NCBI GenBank assembly: GCA_002420005.1
Contig: DIHE01000036.1
Coordinates: 51,754-115,753, forward strand
Direction: 5' to 3'
Source of the DNA: Holophagales bacterium UBA5704
GTDB lineage: Bacteria; Acidobacteriota; Thermoanaerobaculia; Multivoradales; UBA5704
DNA length: 64,000 nt
Every line of letters begins with the position of its first letter. Position 1 is the first letter of the stretch. Below are positions 9,106 to 17,081 of this stretch, piece by piece. A model generated the notes under the pieces. It saw only the letters and a program-made list of their open reading frames with translations. It searched no databases and had not been told where the DNA came from. The position numbers and the translations under genes were made by a program.

Positions 9106-9975
9106 ATGAGCGAGATTCGGATCGGTGTGATCGGCGGCAGTGGTCTGTACGCCATGGAAGGCTTGAAGGTGATCGAGGAGCGGCGGATCGAGACTCCGTT
9201 CGGCGCGCCTTCGGACCCGTATGTCATCGGCGAGCTGGAGGGCAAGCGCATCGCCTTCCTGCCCCGCCACGGGCGCGGCCACCGGCTGCTGCCCAGCGAG
9301 CTCAACTACCGCGCCAACATCTTCGGCCTGAAGCTCCTCGGCGTCGAGCAGATCATCTCGGTCTCCGCCGTGGGCTCGCTGAAGATCGAGTACAAGCCGA
9401 CCGACATCCTGGTCCCCGACCAGTTCTTCGACCGCACCCGCCACCGCGCCGACACCTTCTTCGGCGACGGCCTGGTCGCCCACGTCTCTCTCGCCAAGCC
9501 GGTCTGCCCGCGGCTGATCGATCCGTTCGTCGCGGCGGCGCGCGCGGCCGGCGCCACCGTCCATCGGGGTGGCACCTACGTCAACATGGAAGGCCCGCAG
9601 TTCTCCACCCGTGCCGAGTCCGAGGTCTACCGGAGCTGGGGGATGGACATCATCGGGATGACCAACCTGACCGAGGCACGGCTCGCCCGTGAGGCGGAGA
9701 TGTGCTACGCGAGCCTCTCGATGATCACCGACTACGACTGCTGGCACGAGCACGACGTCACCGGCCAGGAGGTCATGGAGGTGGTGGCGCAGAATGTCAA
9801 GATGTCGCAGGAGGTGGTGCGCCAGCTCGTCCGTTCGCTCCCCGCGGAGCGCCCGGCGGACTGCCTGTGCGCGCGCGCCCTCGCCGAGTCCTTGATCACC
9901 GAGCGCGCGCTCATCCCGGCGGAGACCAAGAAGAAGCTGCAGCCGATCATCGGCAAGTACATCCCGGTCGGGTAG
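9106..9975 (+). CDS. mtnP: S-methyl-5'-thioadenosine phosphorylase
   Basis: This enzyme phosphorolyses methylthioadenosine to adenine and 5-methylthioribose-1-phosphate, the first step of methionine salvage. The 289-residue protein is a PNP/MTAP-family hexameric or trimeric phosphorylase with the phosphate loop IGVIGGSGLYAM, LPRHGRGH, the SVSAVGSL segment and the substrate-binding YVNMEGPQFSTRAES and IIGMTNLTEA motifs. Length matches human and archaeal MTAP. It is 10 bases upstream of surE and in the same run as apt, which would recycle the adenine it releases. A strong gaggagg site and gatt spacer support the ATG. Confidence 0.95.
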   Translation: MSEIRIGVIGGSGLYAMEGLKVIEERRIETPFGAPSDPYVIGELEGKRIAFLPRHGRGHRLLPSELNYRANIFGLKLLGVEQIISVSAVGSLKIEYKPTDILVPDQFFDRTRHRADTFFGDGLVAHVSLAKPVCPRLIDPFVAAARAAGATVHRGGTYVNMEGPQFSTRAESEVYRSWGMDIIGMTNLTEARLAREAEMCYASLSMITDYDCWHEHDVTGQEVMEVVAQNVKMSQEVVRQLVRSLPAERPADCLCARALAESLITERALIPAETKKKLQPIIGKYIPVG

Positions 9976-9985
9976 AGAGGCAGAC

Positions 9986-10768
9986 GTGCCGCGCATCCTG
10001 GTCACCAACGACGACGGCATCTTCTCCGAGGGCATCAAGCTCCTGGCCGAGGCGCTCGCCGAGCTCGGGGACGTCTTCGTCGTCGCCCCGGATCGCGAGC
10101 AGAGCGCGATGGGCCATGCGCTGACCCTGGGCCGGCCGCTGCGCATGCAGAAGATGGGGGAGCGCCGCTTCTCGGTCGACGGCACGCCCACGGACTGCGT
10201 CAACCTGGGGGTCCATTCGGTCCTCCTGGACAGCCCGCCCGATTTCGTCGCCTCCGGGATCAACTACGGGTTGAACCTGGGGGACGACGTGACCTATTCG
10301 GGGACGGTGTCCGCCACCTTCGAGGGCACCCTTCTGGGCATCCCGTCGGTGGCGTTCAGCCAGGAGGTGGCGGAGGGGTTCTCCTTCCGCCCGGCCGCCG
10401 CCTTCGCCCGCGAGCTGTTCCGCATTCTGATCGCCGAGCGCGAGAAACTGCCGAAGGACCTGTTGCTCAATGTCAACATACCGGCCGGCCCGATCCGCGG
10501 CCTGAGCTTCACACGCCTCGGGCGCCGGGTCTACAAGCAGTCGGTGATCGAGAAGGTCGACCCGCGCGGGCGCAAGTACTACTGGATTCACGGCGTGCCG
10601 CAGTGGGAGACGGTTGCCGGCACCGACTTCGAAGCGGTGGTTTCCGGACGGATCTCTGTCACGCCTTTGCACCTGGACCTCACTTATTATCCGGGGCTCG
10701 AGAGCTTCGGCGACCTGCGCGACCGCCTGACCGGGATCGATCTCGGGATCGACGCCCAGCGGCCATGA
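9986..10768 (+). CDS. surE: 5'/3'-nucleotidase SurE (stationary-phase survival protein)
   Basis: SurE hydrolyses nucleoside monophosphates with a divalent metal. The 260-residue protein begins with the diagnostic RILVTNDDGIFSEG metal site, followed by VVAPDREQSAMGHALTL and VDGTPTDCVNLG. The SGINYGLNLGDDVTYSGTVSA active-site segment is also present. The start is GTG at 9986, ten bases after mtnP. The stop overlaps the pcm ATG (ATGA), preserving the surE-pcm pairing known from E. coli and many other bacteria. Confidence 0.95.
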   Translation: MPRILVTNDDGIFSEGIKLLAEALAELGDVFVVAPDREQSAMGHALTLGRPLRMQKMGERRFSVDGTPTDCVNLGVHSVLLDSPPDFVASGINYGLNLGDDVTYSGTVSATFEGTLLGIPSVAFSQEVAEGFSFRPAAAFARELFRILIAEREKLPKDLLLNVNIPAGPIRGLSFTRLGRRVYKQSVIEKVDPRGRKYYWIHGVPQWETVAGTDFEAVVSGRISVTPLHLDLTYYPGLESFGDLRDRLTGIDLGIDAQRP

Positions 10769-11424
10769 GCGACCAGTACCTCGGTGTGCGGGAGCGGATG
10801 GTCCGCGAGCTGATCGCGGCGCGCGGCGTCCGGGACGAGCGGGTGCTGGCGGCCCTGCGCACGGTGCCGCGGCATCTGTTCGTCAAGGACAGCCTGCGCA
10901 ATCAGGCCTATGGCGACCGCGCGCTGCCGATCGGCGAGGCACAGACGATCTCGCAGCCGTACATCGTGGCGCGGATGACCGAGCTGTTGGAGGTGGGACC
11001 CGAGCATTCGGTCCTCGAGATCGGCACCGGTTCCGGCTATCAGACCGCCGTCCTGGCGCTCCTGGCGCGGCGGGTCTACAGCCTGGAGCGGATCGCCGAG
11101 CTGGCGCGCGAGGCGATTCCGCGCATGCGCCAGCTCGGGCTGGACAACGTCAAGATCCAGGTCTTCGACGGCACGGTGGGGTGGAGCGAATGGGCGCCCT
11201 ACGACCGCATCCTGGTGACGGCCGGAGCTCCCAAGGTGCCGGAACCGCTGCTCGACCAGCTCGTCGCCGGAGGCGTTTTGGTGGTGCCGGAGGGGCAGAG
11301 GAACGCCCAGAAGTTGGTGGTGTATCGTAAGACTGCACGCGGCGGCATCCGCCGCAGCGAGGGCGAGGAGGTGGTGTTCGTGCCCCTGCTCGGTCGCCAT
11401 GGATGGAAGGAAGGACAGCGGTAA
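10765..11424 (+). CDS. pcm: Protein-L-isoaspartate O-methyltransferase
   Basis: Pcm repairs isoaspartyl residues in aged proteins using SAM. The 219-residue protein has RVPRHLF-like TVPRHLFVKD, AYGDRALPIGEAQTISQPYIVARM, and the SAM motif I VLEIGTGSGYQTAVLA. The acidic post-I residue in VYSLERIAELA and the YDRILVTAGAPKVPEPLL segment complete the family pattern. The ATG at 10765 overlaps the surE stop; a longer in-frame extension upstream lies wholly within surE and lacks the family N-terminus. It ends 45 bases before apt. Confidence 0.95.
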   Translation: MSDQYLGVRERMVRELIAARGVRDERVLAALRTVPRHLFVKDSLRNQAYGDRALPIGEAQTISQPYIVARMTELLEVGPEHSVLEIGTGSGYQTAVLALLARRVYSLERIAELAREAIPRMRQLGLDNVKIQVFDGTVGWSEWAPYDRILVTAGAPKVPEPLLDQLVAGGVLVVPEGQRNAQKLVVYRKTARGGIRRSEGEEVVFVPLLGRHGWKEGQR

Positions 11425-11438
11425 ACGAGAAGGAAACC

Positions 11439-11455
11439 CCGGCCCGCAGGGCCGG
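11439..11455 (+). repeat. Hairpin between pcm and apt
   Basis: A perfect 7-bp inverted repeat, ccggccc and gggccgg with a gca loop, fills the 45-base pcm-apt gap just before the apt ribosome site (tggaggcgag). With no T-run it is more likely an mRNA-stability or translation-modulating structure than a terminator. Confidence 0.4.
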
Positions 11456-11469
11456 CGCCTGGAGGCGAG

Positions 11470-11991
11470 ATGAACGACCTGAAGAAGCACATCCGTGAGG
11501 TGCCGGAGTTTCCCAAGCCGGGCATCCTCTTCTACGACATCACGACCTTGCTGCAGCACCCCCTGGCCTTGCGCAAGACGGTCGACCAGTTCGTCTGGTT
11601 GTTCGCCGAGAAGCGGATTCACAAGGTCATCGGCATGGAATCGCGCGGCTTCATGTTCGGGCCGATCGTGGCCTACGACCTGAACGCCGGCTTCGTGCCG
11701 GTGCGCAAGCCCGGGAAGCTGCCGGCCGAGACGATCCGCGAGACCTACGAGCTGGAGTATGGCAACGACTCCCTGGAGATGCACAAGGATGCGATCTCGC
11801 CCGGCGAGAACGTGCTGATCGTCGACGACCTCGTCGCCACCGGCGGCACCGCCCTCGCCACCGCCCGGATGGTCGAGAAGCTCGGTGGCAAGGTGGCCGG
11901 CCTGGGGTTCATCATCGAGCTCACCTTCCTCGACGGCCGCAAGAAGCTGGAGGAGAAGGGGTACGAGGTCCAGGCGCTGATCCAGTATTGA
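11470..11991 (+). CDS. apt: Adenine phosphoribosyltransferase
   Basis: APT joins adenine to PRPP to make AMP. The 173-residue protein has the family opening [18 protein letters not shown] and the adenine-binding [10 protein letters not shown]. It also has the flexible [10 protein letters not shown] hood and the PRPP loop [14 protein letters not shown] near residue 125. It sits at the end of the mtnP-surE-pcm-apt run, so adenine from methylthioadenosine can be salvaged by the product of the same gene group. The ATG follows ggaggcgag at ideal spacing. Confidence 0.96.
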   Translation: MNDLKKHIREVPEFPKPGILFYDITTLLQHPLALRKTVDQFVWLFAEKRIHKVIGMESRGFMFGPIVAYDLNAGFVPVRKPGKLPAETIRETYELEYGNDSLEMHKDAISPGENVLIVDDLVATGGTALATARMVEKLGGKVAGLGFIIELTFLDGRKKLEEKGYEVQALIQY

Positions 11992-12000
11992 CGATGGGAG

Positions 12001-12037
12001 CAGGTGGGGGAATCGCCTGCTATACTCCCCCCACCTG
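12001..12037. repeat. 10-bp inverted repeat flanking the tRNA promoter -10 element
   Basis: caggtggggg (12001-12010) and cccccacctg (12028-12037) are perfect reverse complements, separated by 17 bases that contain tgctatact. The right arm ends one base before the tRNA's first residue region. It may act as an apt terminator stem, or as an operator or structure at the tRNA promoter. Confidence 0.45.
12018..12026 (+). promoter_or_regulatory. Extended -10 promoter element for tRNA-Arg
   Basis: tgctatact (TGn plus TATACT, 5/6 to consensus) lies 12 bases before the mature 5' end of the tRNA, where a transcription start about 7 bases downstream would give a short leader. No -35 at standard spacing is evident. 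It lies within the loop of a 10-bp inverted repeat. Confidence 0.5.
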
Positions 12038-12038
12038 T

Positions 12039-12115
12039 GCGGCTATAGCTCAGGTGGACAGAGCAGGAGTTTCCTAAACTCTTGGTCGGGGGTTCGAGTC
12101 CTCCTAGCCGCACCA
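12039..12115 (+). tRNA. tRNA-Arg (anticodon CCT)
   Basis: A full cloverleaf can be drawn. The acceptor stem is GCGGCTA with TAGCCGC, and the D stem GCTC with GAGC. The anticodon stem is GGAGT with ACTCT around loop TTCCTAA (anticodon CCT at 12073-12075, reading AGG). The T stem is GGGGG with CCTCC around TTCGAGT. The discriminator is A, and CCA is encoded. Length is 77 with CCA. There is one G-T pair in the anticodon stem and one in the T stem. Confidence 0.96.
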
Positions 12116-12149
12116 ATCCCACGTTGTTCGAAAACCCAAGAACCGACCC

Positions 12150-13841
12150 GTGACGGAAACCGCCGCCTTACCGGATGACCTGCGCCGGCCGCGCCTCTGG
12201 CTCGCTGCGCTCTTCGCCCTGGCGATCCCCCTCTTCGTCATCGGGGTCTGGTGGGGGTTGCCGCACTGGTCGGGCTGGGCGGGCGACGAGATGCATCCCA
12301 CGCAGTGGCCGAAGGCTCTCTCGTTCAAGGCTTTCAACGGCTGGCACACGCGCTATCCGCCCCTGCACTTCGCCGTGCTCCAGGGGCTGTCCTGGCCGTT
12401 GCGGGCGGCGATGCAGGCGGCGGGGACCGCGCAGCCCGACCGGATCGTGGCGCTCATCTGGTTCGGGCGGATCGTCAGCCTGCTGCTGGCCTTCGCCACG
12501 GTCGGGCTGGTCTACCGGGTCGGCTGCGAGATCTACGACCGGCGCTCGGCGCTCTGCGCGGCGGCGATCCTGGTCTGCGTCGCCCCCTATGTGTACTACG
12601 CCAAGATGGGGAATCTCGACGTCCCCTACATCTTCTGGTTCACCGGCTCTCTGCTGTTCTACATCCGCATCCTGAAGCATCACCGGCTGCGCGACTACGT
12701 GCTCTTCGCCTTGCTCGCCGCCGCCACCGTCTGCACCAAGGACCAGGCCTATGGCCTCTACAGCCTGGCGCCGTTGCCGATCCTGTGGAGCCTGGCGGTG
12801 CAGGAGAAAGGCGGCGGGGGTGGGACCCGGAACCTGCTGCGCGGCCTCGGCCGTGCGCTCGCCGACCGGCGCTTCCTCGCCGCAGCGGGGACCGCCGCTC
12901 TCGGCTTCGCGGTGTTCCAGATGCTCTGGAACTGGCAGCGCTTCGCTCTCCACGTCCGCCTGCTGGTCGGTCCGATGAGCGACAACTACCAGGACTTTGA
13001 AAACAGCCCGGAAGGGCAGGAGGCACTGCTGTCGCTGTTCCTGCGGCAGATCGCGTTCAGCCTCAATCCGGCGCTCGCCGCCGTCTGCGCCGCCGGGGTG
13101 GCCTGGACCCTCTGGCGGCTCGTGAAGAAGCGGGGCGGGGAGGAGCCGTTTCTGCTCGGCAGCCTGATGGTGCTGATCGTCTCGTACTACGCGACGTTCC
13201 TGGTCCTGATCCTGTTCAGCTACGACCGCTACATCCTGCCGATCGCGCTCCTTCTCGCCTTTCCGGGGGGCCGTCTGCTCGGCGCGCTCCTGGCGCCCAG
13301 CGGGCGGCTCGTCGCGCTCCGCCGGCCGGCGGTGGCGTTTCTCTTCGCCTATTCCTTTCTCTATGCCGCGTCGGTGGACGCCCGGCTCCTCGCCGACTCG
13401 CGCTACGCCGTGGAGGCGTACGTGAAGGAGCATGCCCCGTCTGCGGCGGCGGCGAAGTCGGCGGTGGGGGTCGGCCGGCGCAAGCACATCCCCCGCTTCC
13501 GATGGGTCTTGTGGGCGGATGCGCTGGAGAAGAACGGTCGCCTGCTGCAACGGCACCGTCCGGCGTACGTGGCGATCAACCTGACCGACATTCGCCACCC
13601 GCAGGAGCTCGACTTCTACCACCGGATGGTGCGTGGCGAGCTGGGCTACCGGCTGGTGATGCTCCACCGGGGCAAACCCCTCTTCGACCTGCTCAGCCCG
13701 AGCGTGCAGGGGACCAGCAGCCAACGGTTCATCAACCCGGAGATGGCCTTGTTCGAGCGCATGGGGCGGGGAGGCGGGAGCGGGAACATGGACAGCACGG
13801 CGCCTCCCATGGCAGACTCTCCGGCTGTTCGACTACACTAG
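12150..13841 (+). CDS. GT-C-fold membrane glycosyltransferase (PMT/ArnT-like)
   Basis: The 563-residue protein has about ten hydrophobic spans. The first lumenal/periplasmic loop carries an acidic GWAGDEMHP motif (about residues 42-50), the Asp/Glu signature of GT-C enzymes that use polyprenyl-phosphate sugars. Later features are [33 protein letters not shown] and the DVPYIFWF segment typical of the PMT/ArnT-like superfamily. The C-terminal 150 residues form a soluble tail. Acceptor and sugar are unknown; protein or lipid glycosylation at the inner membrane is the likely role. The start is GTG at 12150, 35 bases after the tRNA, with no strong ribosome site, so the exact start is uncertain. 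Confidence 0.8.
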   Translation: MTETAALPDDLRRPRLWLAALFALAIPLFVIGVWWGLPHWSGWAGDEMHPTQWPKALSFKAFNGWHTRYPPLHFAVLQGLSWPLRAAMQAAGTAQPDRIVALIWFGRIVSLLLAFATVGLVYRVGCEIYDRRSALCAAAILVCVAPYVYYAKMGNLDVPYIFWFTGSLLFYIRILKHHRLRDYVLFALLAAATVCTKDQAYGLYSLAPLPILWSLAVQEKGGGGGTRNLLRGLGRALADRRFLAAAGTAALGFAVFQMLWNWQRFALHVRLLVGPMSDNYQDFENSPEGQEALLSLFLRQIAFSLNPALAAVCAAGVAWTLWRLVKKRGGEEPFLLGSLMVLIVSYYATFLVLILFSYDRYILPIALLLAFPGGRLLGALLAPSGRLVALRRPAVAFLFAYSFLYAASVDARLLADSRYAVEAYVKEHAPSAAAAKSAVGVGRRKHIPRFRWVLWADALEKNGRLLQRHRPAYVAINLTDIRHPQELDFYHRMVRGELGYRLVMLHRGKPLFDLLSPSVQGTSSQRFINPEMALFERMGRGGGSGNMDSTAPPMADSPAVRLH

Positions 13842-13861
13842 TTTTTTTCGGAGCTTTTTCG

Positions 13862-14644
13862 ATGACGCAACATCTGACGCGCAAAGACATGAAGCGGGAC
13901 GACTTCGCCAGTGCCGTGGGGAAGAGCGTCGAGTATGCCGAGAGCCATGCACGCACGCTGCTTCTGGGTCTCGGCGCGGTGGCATTGGTGGCCGTTCTGG
14001 TTCTGGTCGGCCGGATCTACCTCGGCAACCGGGCCGAGAAGGCGGGAGAAGCGCTGGGCCATGCAATGAAGGTCTACCAGGCGCCGATCGACGCCGCGGC
14101 GGCCAAGCCGGACGATCCGAAGGCGCCGACCTTCGCCGATTCGGTGGCCCGCCGGACCCGTGCCAAGGATCTGTTCACGGCCGTGCGGGCGGACTACGGC
14201 AGCAGCGACTCGGCGGCCGTCGCCGGACTGTACCTGGCGCAGATCGCCGCCGAGGAAGGGAAGCTCGACGAGGCGCGGGCGCTGTGGACCGAGTTCGTCG
14301 ACGACCATCCGAAGAACCTTCTGGCCGCCCAGGCGCGGGTGAACCTCTTCCACCTCGACCGGCAGCAGGGGAAGAGCGAGGACCTCGCGCAGCGCCTGAA
14401 GTCTCTGCTGGAGCAGGACGAGCCCGGCTTGCCGAAGGACGTTCTCCTGTTCGAGCTGGCGACCACCCAGGAAGAGCTGGGGAAGAAGCAGGACGCCCTC
14501 CAGTCGTGGCGCAGGCTGTCGGAGGAGTATCCCGAGTCGGCCTACCGTGGCGAAGCCCAGCAGAAGGTCAACGCCCTCGATCCGTCGCGCTCCGGTACGC
14601 TCGGCGGCGGCATTCCCGGCATGGGCGGCGGGTTCCCGGGCTGA
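13862..14644 (+). CDS. Membrane-anchored TPR-like protein (YfgM-type)
   Basis: The 260-residue protein has a charged N-terminus (KDMKRDDFASAVGKSVEYAESH), one transmembrane helix at about residues 40-60, and then a helical periplasmic domain. That domain holds TPR-like repeats (AVAGLYLAQIAAEEGKLDEARALW, DVLLFELATTQEELGKKQDALQSW). The tail is Gly/Pro-rich (GGGIPGMGGGFPG). The layout matches the YfgM/TPR_21 family, ancillary partners of the Sec translocon and periplasmic chaperones. The start at 13862 follows cggagctttttcg; earlier in-frame starts lie inside the glycosyltransferase gene. It is 20 bases after that gene and 11 before deoA. Confidence 0.78.
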   Translation: MTQHLTRKDMKRDDFASAVGKSVEYAESHARTLLLGLGAVALVAVLVLVGRIYLGNRAEKAGEALGHAMKVYQAPIDAAAAKPDDPKAPTFADSVARRTRAKDLFTAVRADYGSSDSAAVAGLYLAQIAAEEGKLDEARALWTEFVDDHPKNLLAAQARVNLFHLDRQQGKSEDLAQRLKSLLEQDEPGLPKDVLLFELATTQEELGKKQDALQSWRRLSEEYPESAYRGEAQQKVNALDPSRSGTLGGGIPGMGGGFPG

Positions 14645-14655
14645 AGACCGCCGCG

Positions 14656-15945
14656 ATGGCGATCCTCCCCTACCGCATCCTGGACCGCAAGCGCGCGGGG
14701 TTTTCGCTCACCGAGGAGGAGATCCGCGCGGTGGTCCGCGGGACCACCGACGGCTCCTGGACGGAAGGGCAGCTCTGCGCCTTCCTGATGGCCGCGGCGA
14801 TCCGCGGCATGAGCGCCGAGGAGACCCGCGCGCTCACCCTCGCGATGCTCGAATCCGGGGTGCGCTGGGAGCTGGCCCGGGCGGTCCCCGGAGTGGTCGA
14901 CAAGCATTCGACCGGCGGCGTCGGCGACAAGGTCACCCTCGTTTTGGGACCTCTCCTCGCGAGCTGTGGCGTCCCGGTCGCCATGCTCACCGGCCGCGGC
15001 CTCGGCCACACCGCCGGAACGATGGACAAACTGGAGACCCTGCCGGGGATCGACCAGCAGCTCGACCGGGGGCGTTCGATCGACCTGCTGCGGCGCTGCG
15101 GGCTGGCGATCGGTGCCGCCACGGCCGAGATCGCGCCCGCCGACCGCCGCCTCTATGCCTTGCGCGACGTGACGGCGACCGTCGAATCCCTGCCTCTCAT
15201 CACTGGCAGCATCCTGTCCAAGAAGCTCGCGACCGGAGCCGCCGCGGTGGTCTTCGACGTCAAGGTGGGCAACGGCGCCTTCCTGCCTCCCCGCGAGGCG
15301 GCGCGCGAGCTGGCCCGGGGCCTGGTCGAGACGGCCAAGGCGCTGGGGACCGCGGCGAGCGCTCTCCTGACCGATATGAACCAGCCCCTGGGGCGGTGGA
15401 GCGGCCATGCCGCCGAGGTGATGGAGGCGATCGACTGTCTGGAAAATCGCGGGCCGGCCGATCTTCTCGAGGTCACGTTGGCCCTGAGCGAAGAGGTTGC
15501 GCGCCTCGCCGGGCACTCCGGCGTCGGGCGTCCCGAGCTGGAGCGTGCGCTCGCCGACGGCCGCGCCCGCGAGCGTTTCGACCGCTGGGCCGCGCTGCAA
15601 GGGACCGATCCCGCCTGGCTGCAGAAGCCCCGCTTCGAGCTGGCCCCTATCGTGGTACCGCTCCTCGCCGCTCGCACCGGCGTCCTCGCCCAGGTGGCCA
15701 CCCGCCAGCTCGGTCTTCTCCTGGTCGAAGCCGGCGGGGGCCGAGCCCGGCCGGACATGGACATCGACCTCGGTGTCTCGCTGGAGATACGTTCCCGGTT
15801 GGGCGATCCGGTCGAGGCGGGCCAGGAGCTGGCCCGCGTCTACCTGCGCCGGCCGGATGACCGGCTCGCCGGCCTCTTCGCCGCCTGCTTCACCGTCGGT
15901 GACGAAGGGCTGGCGCCGGTCCTGGTGAGCGAGCGGATCGGTTAG
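14656..15945 (+). CDS. deoA: Thymidine/pyrimidine-nucleoside phosphorylase
   Basis: This enzyme phosphorolyses thymidine, and in some members uridine, to the base and (deoxy)ribose-1-phosphate for salvage. The 429-residue protein has the N-terminal alpha domain with GFSLTEEEIRAVV and the glycosyltransferase family 3 fold. The phosphate-binding KHSTGGVGDK, GRGLGHTAGTMDKLE, and the base-binding segment SLPLITGSILSKKLA are present, with a C-terminal pyrimidine-nucleoside phosphorylase domain. DeoA and Pdp cannot be separated by eye. The ATG is 11 bases after the TPR gene. Its stop overlaps the convergent esterase stop by two bases. Confidence 0.93.
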   Translation: MAILPYRILDRKRAGFSLTEEEIRAVVRGTTDGSWTEGQLCAFLMAAAIRGMSAEETRALTLAMLESGVRWELARAVPGVVDKHSTGGVGDKVTLVLGPLLASCGVPVAMLTGRGLGHTAGTMDKLETLPGIDQQLDRGRSIDLLRRCGLAIGAATAEIAPADRRLYALRDVTATVESLPLITGSILSKKLATGAAAVVFDVKVGNGAFLPPREAARELARGLVETAKALGTAASALLTDMNQPLGRWSGHAAEVMEAIDCLENRGPADLLEVTLALSEEVARLAGHSGVGRPELERALADGRARERFDRWAALQGTDPAWLQKPRFELAPIVVPLLAARTGVLAQVATRQLGLLLVEAGGGRARPDMDIDLGVSLEIRSRLGDPVEAGQELARVYLRRPDDRLAGLFAACFTVGDEGLAPVLVSERIG

Positions 15946-17081
15946 AACGACGTCTTTCCGAAATTCGACGCCAGCACGGCCAGGTCGGCGCCATCGACGG
16001 TGTCGTCCTGGTTCAGGTCGGCGACGCCGAGGTAACGGCTCTCGCCGCGCTGCGTTCCGAAGCGGGGGGCGAAGAGGAGAAAGTCGGCTCCGTCCACTCG
16101 GCCGTCCCGGTCGATGTCGCCGCGCAGGAAGGTGGTGCCGGCGACCACGAACTGGGTGATCTCGCGGTCGAGGGTGTTGACCGGATTCGCCAGGTCGCGG
16201 CTGCGGATCGCCACCCGCACCACACCCTTCCACGGCTGCGGCGGGTCATAGCGGATGTCCAGCTTGCGCGCATTGCCGGTGAGCGGTGTCTCGACCACCG
16301 CGTCGTTGATCACCAGGCGGGTCGCGGTGACGTCGATCCCGGCACCGAAATCGAAGAGGTCGATGCGCAGCGGGGTGTCGGCCGGCACGTTCTGGTCGTC
16401 GTTGCCCGGCTCGACCCGGCCGGTCACCGGCGGCACGGTGTCGACGTTGGTCAGGACATCGGCAAAGACCCGGGCCAAGAGGTCGTACCCGGCGGTGTTG
16501 GGGTGGAGCCGGTCGTCGTAGAGCGCGGCGAAGTTGGCATTCAGCCGGTAGAAGACCTCGAACGGGTCGGCGAGCTTGCGTTCCTTGCTCCACGCGAGGT
16601 CGCGGACCAGGCCGTTGTAGTGGCCGGTCACCAGGTTGCGCGCGTCGTAGTTGGTGTTGAGGCGGGGCAGGATGGTGGCCTGGGTCACGGTGAGCCCCTT
16701 GGCCCGAGCCTTCTCGGCGATCCGGTCGAGATTGAACGCGATCGTCTCGTTCGAGACATTCTGGTTGCCGATGTCGTTCGTCCCCTCCATGACGAGGAGA
16801 ACGTCGTCACCGGCCACGAGAACCCTGTCGATCCGGCTGATCCCTTCGGCCGTGGTCTCGCCGGGCAGCCCTTCATTGCGCACGTCGGCGGTCTGGCCGC
16901 GCTGTTGCAGAAGCGCCTCCAGCCGTGGCGGGTATCCCTTTTCGGCGCGGTTCGGGTCGTCGCCGACGCCCCAGGTGATGCTGTCGCCGAAGGCGACGTA
17001 GGTGGTCTGGGCCAGGGCGGCCGGGGGAAGGACGGCAAGGACACCAAGGACGGCAAGGACGAAGGGCCGGTGACCACTCAT
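15942..17081 (-). CDS. Secreted GDSL/SGNH esterase with dockerin-like C-terminal repeats
   Basis: The 379-residue protein has a signal peptide (ending about ALAQ, residue 25) and an SGNH hydrolase domain. Block I is AFGDSITWG, block III GTNDIGN, and block V contains the catalytic Asp/His in DDRLHPNTAGYD near residue 195. An Ig-like or beta-sandwich segment follows (about 215-310). The C-terminus has two Ca-binding dockerin-type repeats: DIDRDGRVDGADFLLFAPRFG and DLNQDDTVDGADLAVLASNFG. It would act outside the cell on ester bonds of lipids or acetylated glycans. Its ATG overlaps the stop of the upstream minus-strand gene, and its stop overlaps that of deoA. Confidence 0.85.
   Translation of the reverse strand: MSGHRPFVLAVLGVLAVLPPAALAQTTYVAFGDSITWGVGDDPNRAEKGYPPRLEALLQQRGQTADVRNEGLPGETTAEGISRIDRVLVAGDDVLLVMEGTNDIGNQNVSNETIAFNLDRIAEKARAKGLTVTQATILPRLNTNYDARNLVTGHYNGLVRDLAWSKERKLADPFEVFYRLNANFAALYDDRLHPNTAGYDLLARVFADVLTNVDTVPPVTGRVEPGNDDQNVPADTPLRIDLFDFGAGIDVTATRLVINDAVVETPLTGNARKLDIRYDPPQPWKGVVRVAIRSRDLANPVNTLDREITQFVVAGTTFLRGDIDRDGRVDGADFLLFAPRFGTQRGESRYLGVADLNQDDTVDGADLAVLASNFGKTSF

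Noticed and set aside
12039..12115. tRNA-Arg as an integration site for a mobile element carrying the NRPS cluster
   Set aside because: No integrase gene and no repeated tRNA 3' end was seen in the window; ordinary housekeeping genes follow the tRNA.
12168..13724. Minus-strand frame opposite the GT-C glycosyltransferase
   Set aside because: The sense product has clear membrane spans and the GDE loop motif; the antisense product is charged low-complexity sequence.
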